Assembly: GCF_014529535.1 (NCBI RefSeq) | Contig: NW_023503501.1 | Coordinates: forward strand, 2,300,150 to 2,364,149 | Length of the DNA: 64,000 bases | Source: Bradysia coprophila | Taxonomy: Eukaryota; Arthropoda; Insecta; Diptera; Sciaridae | Reading direction: 5' to 3' | Shown here: positions 57,701-64,000 of the stretch, piece after piece | Position numbering within the stretch: the first letter of the stretch is position 1 | How the letters are laid out: each line of letters opens with the position of its first letter | The notes under the pieces: model-generated | The model's database searches: none | What the model was told of the DNA's origin: nothing | The model's input: the letters and a program-made list of their open reading frames with translations, nothing else | Made by a program: the position numbers and the translations under genes

Positions 57701-60700
57701 AGCCACTTAGAATAAGTTAGAAACAAAATGGAACTTGTGTCACAATATCTCCTCGCAGAGATATAGAAATAAATATTTCGCGAATCAATATAGAGGGATT
57801 CTTTTGAAAATCCACCTATCAAAATCGGACCCATTTCGTCTGGGATTGATATATACATGGTTTGAAAGGTCTTTGCCAGTAGACCTCAAAACAGGCCTCA
57901 CACAGTCTCGAGCCACACCTGGTTGCTGGTGGAAGATCTCCGAAGTTGGAAAAATAGTGTTCTTTATCCGAATTTTTTGGCCGTTATAAATGTTCGTTCC
58001 GGGTGAGATTGGGCTCGTTGGAAAGCTGAGCTTAAGTACTTTCGGGACATGCCTAGTTTGATTAGATTCATTGATATATGTTTACATTTGCAAGAAAAAT
58101 TTTCAAAATCTGTGTGAACTTTAGACAGGTCTGGGCTGGTACTGATGACGCTTAATGTGAACCTAACATGCTAGTTGTAACATACATTGTCTAAGCTTTC
58201 CGTTGATACCTCATTTGTAGTGCTGGTGATTGCTGACATAACAGAACTTTATGTTAGTACAACCGCTACTCGTAAAACTCGCCAGCAATCACCAGCACTG
58301 CAAATGAGGTATCAATGAAAAGCTTAGACAATGTATGTTACGACTAGCATTTTAGGTTCACATTAAGCGTCATCAGTACCAGCCCAGACCTGTCTAAAGT
58401 TCGCACAGATTTTGAAAAAAAATTCTTGCATTTTTTGCAAACATATATCAATGAATCTAATCAAACTAGGCATGACCCGAAAGTACTTGAGCTCAGCTTT
58501 CCAACGAGCCCAATCTCACCCGGAACGATCATTTATAACGGCCTAAAATTTCGGATAAAAAACACTATTTTTCCAACTTCGGAGATCTTCCACCAGCAAC
58601 AAGGTGTGGCTCGAGACTGTGTGAGGCCTGTTTTGAGGTCTACTGGCAAAGACCTTTCAAACCATATATATATATATATCTCAGACGAAGTGGGTCCGAT
58701 TTTGATAGGTGGATTTTCAAAAGAATCCCTCATACCCATTTCGATATATGTGTTTTTATAGCTCTTGCCTTGGACAAGGGCTGTAAATTTAAATGTCCCA
58801 ACGAGAGGTGTAATTGACAGTTATAATATTTAGTATGGTTGAATGTGATATTTTGGCGTAAAGTCGGAAAACTAAATATCTAAATGAATTTCGGAAAAAC
58901 CTTTTACGGATCCAATCGAGGAGACACGATGGATAAAAAAGTGTAGCTAAAAATTGGCTGATCAAGACAGTAATCAGGGTACTGACAGAATCTTTCGGAT
59001 ACACACACGGAATTGTGAAAACCAACACCTTTTCTGTTTCTGTTTTTTACTTGAGTTTCTGGAGAACCATTTACAAATTCATGTAAAATTCACAAAAAAC
59101 TTCGGAGGGAACCAGCTTTGTACATGGTGTCGGTTTTCGAAATTCCGCGAGTGTAATAAATGTGACCTCCGGATGTAATTCTTTTTGTAAGTGTCACAGC
59201 AAATAAAATTCGAAAACTGTTGCAGTTAACACCGTTTCGTAATATTCAAAATTTGACATCAATAAATCTATTAAATCTTTCGATAGAATCTTTCATCAAT
59301 TGATATGAATTTCAAATAACGATCGAAATACGTGCACAAGCAGATGGAATAAATATTTTCTTTATTATTCAGGCTATTTAAACTAGTTTCTTGCACCAGG
59401 CAATTTTGAGCCGTCGAAATGTTGACTACAAACGTATAATAGCACGTCCACGTGCCTTTTTGTCACGTGTACAGCAACGCATTCTATTTTGAAACCAGAG
59501 TTTTGAAAATTGGTTCGAATTATTATACTTTTGCGGTGCACTTATATTCTTACTTTTTTTATTGTTCCTTTTTTCTCTCACTCTCTCAAAACAATATAAG
59601 CTGAGTTCATTGGTTGTGCGAAAATGTGAGCCTTTTTCTGGCGTGTTGTTAGCAGGAATTATGCAATACAATCTGTAACAATTATGTAATGATGTCGATT
59701 TAGTTTTCAGCAATAAAATCGTTTTGTATTTAAAAATAATTGTTATGCAATTGATAAAACATTTATTTGTTACTGCAATATGTGAAAAAAGATTTATTTG
59801 TTTATGTAAACCAGTCTATTTCCGAAAATAATCAACGTCCTCGCTTATCCTATTTAAAAAAATTATTTTTCGCATTTTTATTTTATCTTTTTTTTGTTTT
59901 GTTTTTGTTTTTTTCATTTTTCCGATCATTTTATTTTTAGAAGAACCATTCCTAAATGAGCACACTGTAGCGCGCCCATTAGTAGTGATACCATCCCAAA
60001 ATCACCAACAACACCTCAACAATAATCATCACCACCACCCTACCCATTCCCTATCGCCGCAATCATACGATGCGTCACGCAGTCGAAGCTCATCATTATC
60101 ATCCAACCCAATTACAGCAAATTGTGTACATCATGTATTAACCGGCGGTGAAGATTCATCACAATCTAGTCTAAATTTAAGTGCGTCCAGTGGTTATTTG
60201 AGCGGTAGCAGTGCAAATTCTAGCGTAGGTGGTAGCAATTTAAATTTAAGTGGAATAGCATCAGCCGCACCGCTATCAACAAGTTCGACGTCATCGCTAC
60301 ATGTGAATGGCAGTCCGGATCATCAAGCACCGCAACCTCAACAGTTAACAAACAATCGGCGGAGAACGATCAGCTCAAATAGTAACGGGTAAGAGTTTAT
60401 CACGTTTATAACTGTTAGTGGTTTACGGTGGGGTTCAGGTGTATAAGCAGGGAAACGTTTTCGCGATTCTCACGAACTTCGCGATTCTCACGAACTTCGC
60501 GATTCTCACGAACTTCGCGATTCTCACGAACTTCGCGATTCTCACGAACTTCGCGATTCTTACGAACTTCGTGATTCTAACGGACTTCGCGATTCTAACG
60601 GACTTCGTGATTCTCACGAACTTCGTGATTCTCACGAACTTCGCGATTCTCTCGAACATCGCTATTTCCACGAATTTTCACATTATTTCACGAATTTTCG

Positions 60701-63655
60701 CGACTTTCACAAACTTCCCGAATCTCAAGAATTTTTGCAAATTTACATCAAATTCGTGAAAATTCATGTAAATTCGCGAAAACGTTATCACAATTACTCT
60801 GTGCTAACTATGGCGAAACGTTTTTGCAGAACCTTTTGATGGTCATCAAATTGGTTCTTCTACATTTTACTTGCTCAAGTATAGGACGATAGACGTGAAA
60901 GCTGTTACGTCGGTGCACAACCACAGCTTCGGTAGTATAGAAATAATCAACGGTTGCAAATCGTCGTCATTCGCTTCACTTACTTTCAATTTATGCAAAA
61001 TTTGTATTGCAAATAGCCTCACCATAAAACTGATCCTCCTGATCATTTCTGATCCTTCTTTCGTTCTCTTCAAGAAAGAAGAGTCTCAGGGAAAAAGAAG
61101 TGTTGGCCAAAGGGTTGTAAAAGTTTCACGAGTACAGTTAAAACACTTCAGTGTGCACACCTTGAACTCCACCTCATTCCTTATTAAAATTGTTAAAAAG
61201 AGAAAGAAAAAAAAAGTTGTAATTGCGTTAGTGGTATACAACACAGCCCATGCATTCTCAGGGCCGGCACACGAGAAGTTCACAACAAGTTGGAGAAGAA
61301 TCGCCGGGCGCATTTGAAGGAATGTTTTGAGCAGCTGAGAAAACAACTTCCGTTCAACCAAGAAGAAAAGAAAGCATCGAATCTGTCGATTCTAGGCAAT
61401 GCAAGTCGAACCGTTCAGGTAATTTAACTTAGACAAAAAAAAATATTGAATTGGAAACTGAACTGAAAGATGGCAATTTTGTTTGTGAACAGTCGCTGAA
61501 ACGAAAAGACCGTGAATTAGAGCATGAAATGGAGAGATTAGCTAAAGAAAAGGTAGCTCATCAGAAGAGAATTCTAGTACTGAAGCGAGAGCTGAGCCAA
61601 CAGTTCGGTCACGATGTTGTCCTTGCCGATCCAGAATTACCTGGAACCGTTAGCCTTCGTGAACGATGTAAGTTTTATTTGAATACAAATCGAATAACGT
61701 TGACAATCCTAAATTTAGAGTATTTACCGTCAAGCTGATTGAGGTTCGTTGTCTTAATACGTACCTACCTCGAACACAATTCACAAAGTAGATTTTATAT
61801 TATCTGCTCTCTTCATTGACCACTATTCTGTCCACGTGACTTGAAAGTCATTATTTTCTTATTATTTGATTATAAAACTTTAGGAATTGGAATGAGTTGT
61901 CTTCTTTTAAGTTTTCTTACCAAAAGTATTTTTGTGCGTGACCCAGGATACTCGTTTTACTGCTAACGAAAGTGTTGGCATTTATTACCGTTCATTGTAC
62001 AAAGTTTATTTAGGTTACACAATTGCAGCACTTAAAATACCAAACCGTACAAAGAGCCATTGTACATTTATTCGAAAAATTTTCGCCGTTGTATTGAAAA
62101 TTAATTCTCGGAATGAAATGGTTCAAATGATTTTTCTATTTTCAGTTTCATCTGAATCTCTTAGCGAACCCTCGTTGCCAAGCTCGGGCCGTGCCCGGTA
62201 TAGCTCCACCAGTTCGCTGTCAAGTGCTGCAACTGCAACATCACCTTGTACTGCTGGTGTTCCGGTAAGTTCCGATTCGTTTACAGAACAAAGAACGACT
62301 AACTAAAACGAAAATTCTTATCCCAGACTCAGTCTGCAATGACAATATCGAATGTGATAACGTCAAATGTCCAATCACCTGCTTCGTCGCCACAACGTCC
62401 ACTTTCGTCCAGTCCAACGACCATACCATTGTCGCTAATCACAACCACAAAATATTCCACTTCATCAAACGATTCGTCATCGTCGCTGAAAATCACACCG
62501 GTTGTACCGAATGGTCTGTCGAATGGTTTAACCAATGGCATCACCGCTCACCATCACAATGGTGGCAATCATATCGCAATTAATTTTACGACAAGCGAAG
62601 GTGTTTCACCTGCTCTCATAACGGCAACCAGTTCAGCAATGCCAATTAATTTAAATGGATCGAAGGCTGCTCAAATTAGTCAAGGACTGCAAATCATCAC
62701 CACGACCAATAACAACAATATCACAACGAATAAAATGTTGAACGGCAAAAATGGTATGCGGACGACAATTGAGCATCAGCAGATCCAGTCGCAACAAGTT
62801 TCGTTACATAATACCAATGGGAGTAGAAGCGACATATCCAAAACGGACGCGTCCAAAAAATCTGAAAATGAACCACCAACTAAAGTGCTGAAGCTGATAA
62901 ATGGTAGCGCTATTCTGGCATCGGTTGTGGATAAGGATCATAAACTGATCCCGGCTGGTCTGCAGGTTCGTTGTAATTATTTTAGTGTTCGATGGCTCTT
63001 GATTGATGAAATTTTGTTTTCATTTTCAGGTAGTTTCACTTCCAGTACGTGTCATTGGGCCTAGTCCGATGGCAACAATTGACCTAAGTAATTCAAATGG
63101 TAAGATTGCCCCACATTGTCGCAACGACGTCAGCAAAGCATTCACAATTTCCCTTTCAACTTCAGTCCCACGAAACCACAACCATTTACAAACGGCAAAT
63201 GGGGCGCAACTGCAAAAGTTGCTGGTTAATGGTACGCAAGCGAATATCACCACCGCAAACACTGTTATGACAACAACAACCAATAAAATTACCAACGAAT
63301 TTCCTCGCCTACCTGGCGGCGCCGAACTAAACATTTTGCCAACTGGAACGAATGGCACAAATCTGTATCGCACCAACGGTAAAGTGGCGATCATCAATAA
63401 CGGATTTAACATCAAAGGTATTTGGTTGCTCGATTCGACTGAAATCGTTATCCTGCTAAAGTTCCACGTTCTGTTGTAGAATTTCTGAATACTAGCGATG
63501 TGAATCAAACGAACGGTCGATCTGTTCATATGGTTACACCCGTGCAATCCAATTCAACACCCATATCAGGCTTAACGCCGATCGTCGTATCGCAAGGACA
63601 GAATGGGACTAGCTTAGCTCATATCATTGCACCGTCATCACAACTTGCTGGAAAG
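51734..63655 (+). CDS. Mnt: Mnt, Max-binding bHLH-leucine zipper repressor (3' end outside window)
   Basis: Mnt pairs with Max on E-boxes, recruits Sin3 and opposes Myc (known in Drosophila and vertebrates). Visible exons are 51725-51917 (ATG 51734), 59941-60388, 61262-61418, 61493-61667, 62146-62264, 62327-62965, 63030-63417 and 63480-63655. All junctions are GT-AG and keep one frame; the donor at 63656 leads out of the window. The N-terminus MSSVEQLLRAAKYLEMQDR is the Sin3-interaction helix. A Ser/Asn-rich linker follows. Exon 3 carries the basic region and first helix (GTREVHNKLEKNRRAHLKEC), with the His, Glu and Arg residues that read CACGTG. Exons 3-4 carry helix 2 and the zipper (ELEHEMERLAKEKVAHQKRI). 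The C-terminal part is Ser/Thr/Asn-rich low complexity. No noncoding 5' exon is proven; candidates lie at 29.7 and 39.4 kb. Confidence 0.93.
51980..52374. mobile_element. Tandem pair of hAT-like MITEs just inside an Mnt intron
   Basis: Two related elements lie 62 bases past the exon-1 donor. The second (52190-52374) starts CAGGGCCGAATGTTGAG, ends CTCAACATTAGACCCCG, and has an exact 8-bp duplication TCCCTAAC (52182-52189, 52375-52382). The first (51980-52174) has the same kind of ends but no clear duplication. Interiors are short repeats such as AAATTCACCAAATTG and its complement. Confidence 0.85.
52383..53407. other. Mnt intron, nothing recognised
   Basis: AT-rich. A GTGTGTGGGTGTGTGTACGT run is near 52849. 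No gene. Confidence 0.5.
53408..53648. mobile_element. Foldback with AATTTTC-type interior
   Basis: The left GGGGCCTTAGTTCTCGTGCA and the right TACGAGAATCGGAGCCC are inverted. The interior is repeats of TTAATTTTCG / GAAAATC words. Confidence 0.6.
53649..54490. other. Mnt intron, nothing recognised
   Basis: No gene or repeat recognised. Confidence 0.45.
54491..54586. mobile_element. 96-bp foldback
   Basis: GTCACGCCTGAAAGGGTC and GACCCATTCTGGCGTGAC are inverted, with further inner pairing through TTTCCG / CGTTTTC-like words. Confidence 0.6.
54736..54952. mobile_element. 217-bp foldback MITE
   Basis: The left GCGGGGGAAACCAGTCTTTC and the right AAAGATTGGTTTCTCCCTCG are inverted. The interior repeats GGTTAATCA / TGATTAACC-type words. 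Confidence 0.7.
54953..55950. other. Mnt intron, nothing recognised
   Basis: AT-rich. It ends in a T-rich tract and the AG at 55951-55952 immediately before the nested ORF. Confidence 0.45.
55966..56565 (+). CDS. Unrecognised 199-residue protein nested in an Mnt intron
   Basis: An ATG-started, uninterrupted ORF in the 8-kb Mnt intron, same strand. Its base composition is visibly less AT-rich than the flanks, as expected of coding DNA. An in-frame TAA lies 6 bases upstream, so the ATG at 55966 is the natural start (MHNSNAEWLWNRATMNHLAL). A pyrimidine tract plus TTTTAG ends 13 bases before the ATG, so the ORF may sit in a spliced exon whose 5' UTR lies further upstream. There is no signal peptide or membrane segment. 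It has one Trp/Tyr-rich patch (PANWYAQYVREGETYTKYLE) and a basic end (KKKWIRHYMMGEYKIYRF). I do not recognise the family. Splicing from Mnt exon 1 would enter another frame and stop within about 20 codons, so it is not simply an Mnt exon. Confidence 0.55.
   Translation: MHNSNAEWLWNRATMNHLALSAPNTLTMHGAPVFSTNSKAMTDASICVGMSNVNINRESNRFVSNIPPHCKYSIPRPLMPANWYAQYVREGETYTKYLETPVLVSNELNALVVSEYSSAHLRDEILKFRQSQTTQHVNSYDYLTCPQENELNPTTPTTSLAATKDEVSISSFAQPKKKWIRHYMMGEYKIYRFSKDHSS
56566..57199. other. Mnt intron; possible old retroelement scrap
   Basis: At about 56880-57010 the DNA is GC-richer (CCCTCGGCCAGTACCCGCC and following), unlike the flanks, but no family was recognised. The rest is featureless. 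Confidence 0.35.
57200..57390. mobile_element. Foldback-type element, relative of 40020-40410
   Basis: Shares GTCATATGAACGTATTTTAT and TTGCAAGGCTTTTTATCGCAC with the 40-kb element. Carries CCGAGGCGAAGCCGA at 57352-57366. Confidence 0.6.
57793..58731. repeat. Long inverted repeat in an Mnt intron, arms about 445 bp
   Basis: The left arm 57793-58235 and the right arm 58283-58731 are reverse complements with only scattered mismatches. They run from GAGGGATTCTTTTGAAAATC inward to TGCTGGTGATTGCTG. The 47-base loop is unrelated. Neither arm has a recognised coding function, though each strand is open for 60-110 codons. Transcribed as part of Mnt pre-mRNA, it would fold into a long double-stranded hairpin. 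Confidence 0.9.
58732..59940. other. Mnt intron, nothing recognised
   Basis: AT-rich with a TTTTTG-rich pyrimidine tract (59880-59940) ending in TAG, the acceptor for the exon at 59941. ORFs of up to 95 codons have no motif. Confidence 0.5.
60452..60785. repeat. 18-bp minisatellite bounded by inverted ends
   Basis: About 11 tandem copies of TTCGCGATTCTCACGAAC run from about 60467 to 60665, followed by decayed ACGAATTTTC-type units. AACGTTTTCGCGA near the left edge and TCGCGAAAACGTT at 60773-60785 are exact inverted ends. It lies in the Mnt intron before the bHLH exon. The 18-bp period makes the frame read F-A-I-L-T-N repeatedly, but this is not coding. Confidence 0.85.
60786..61261. other. 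Mnt intron before the bHLH exon
   Basis: A 148-codon frame (60871-61317) runs through the intron into the exon out of frame with Mnt. No motif, so not called. The acceptor CAG is at 61259-61261. Confidence 0.5.
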
Positions 63656-64000
63656 GTGAGTTTAACAGTTAAGTAATGGACGAAACGATCCCATTTGTTT
63701 TCCTGGAGTTAAGACGTCGAATTACAGACTCGTTTATCGTGTGAACGATTGTCGGCGTTCAGACAGGGAAACTGTAGTCAGTAGAACTCTTATTATTCCA
63801 GATATAACGTCACGTAGGGAAAAGAAGGTTTTTTTTGGAATGCTTTTCTGTGTACCTTCTTTCTAAGTGTGTACAGATGTCCCTGGACCGTAAAGTGTTA
63901 CTAGCCTGACACTTCGTAGCATCTATCCCATTTTACATGTCATGCCGTCCGATATTTGAGTCAGTCAATTGATATGTGATAAAATGGTTCTTAGACACAT

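Noticed and set aside
58426..58761. 111-codon ORF in the right arm of the long inverted repeat
   Set aside because: The mirror arm is open too; no motif and no splice context.
60418..60759. 113-codon ORF with F-A-I-L-T-N repeats
   Set aside because: An artefact of an 18-bp minisatellite, which stays open in several frames; it lies in an intron.
60871..61317. 148-codon ORF running into the bHLH exon
   Set aside because: It reads the bHLH exon in the wrong frame; the spliced Mnt frame gives the GTREVHNKLEKNRR motif, and the part in the intron has no motif.
62966..63029. Read-through of the exon at 62327 into the next 64 bases
   Set aside because: Good GT-AG ends and restored frame show a 64-base intron; read-through stops soon after.

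Overview
The window looks like AT-rich insect nuclear DNA, most likely from a dipteran. The reasons are a fly-type Mnt gene, a tandem cluster of insect-type ELOVL elongases, introns of 52-62 bases mixed with introns of many kilobases, and a very high load of short foldback transposons. No species is assigned. All similarities were judged by eye; no search was run.

Region 1 (1-25.5 kb) holds five head-to-tail minus-strand fatty acid elongase genes at 52-1000, 3693-4546, 16088-17000, 21160-22111 and 24514-25463. Each has a 14-16 codon first exon, a 52-62 base intron and one large exon, giving proteins of 263-298 residues with an HVQHH histidine box. Copies 3 and 4 sit in a large segmental duplication (12.66-17.21 kb against 20.09-22.32 kb). 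Transposon insertions present in only one of the two duplicates can be read against an empty site in the other. Further duplicated blocks (5.24/17.21 kb, 8.2/19.0 kb, 9.3/18.43 kb) show repeated rearrangement of this cluster.

Region 2 (25.5-51.7 kb) has no convincing complete gene. It holds many foldback elements, two copies of a 12-bp-TIR transposon, and two or three places that look like noncoding first exons or promoters (near 29.7, 31.7 and 39.4 kb). These probably belong to the gene downstream.

Region 3 (51.7-64 kb) is the coding part of Mnt on the plus strand, with eight coding exons visible and the 3' end beyond the window. The first coding exon carries the Sin3-interaction helix. Exons at 61.26 and 61.49 kb carry the bHLH-leucine zipper that pairs with Max. 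The 8-kb intron holds an unrecognised 199-residue ORF and a 445-bp-arm inverted repeat. The next intron holds an 18-bp minisatellite.

The strongest unexplained structure is a set of foldback elements with different stems. Many carry a C-GAA-G type mini-hairpin at the apex (several exactly GCGAAGC), and several end in AATGTACTATT or its complement. A second set has CAGGG-type ends, 8-bp target duplications and interiors made of short-period AT-rich repeats.
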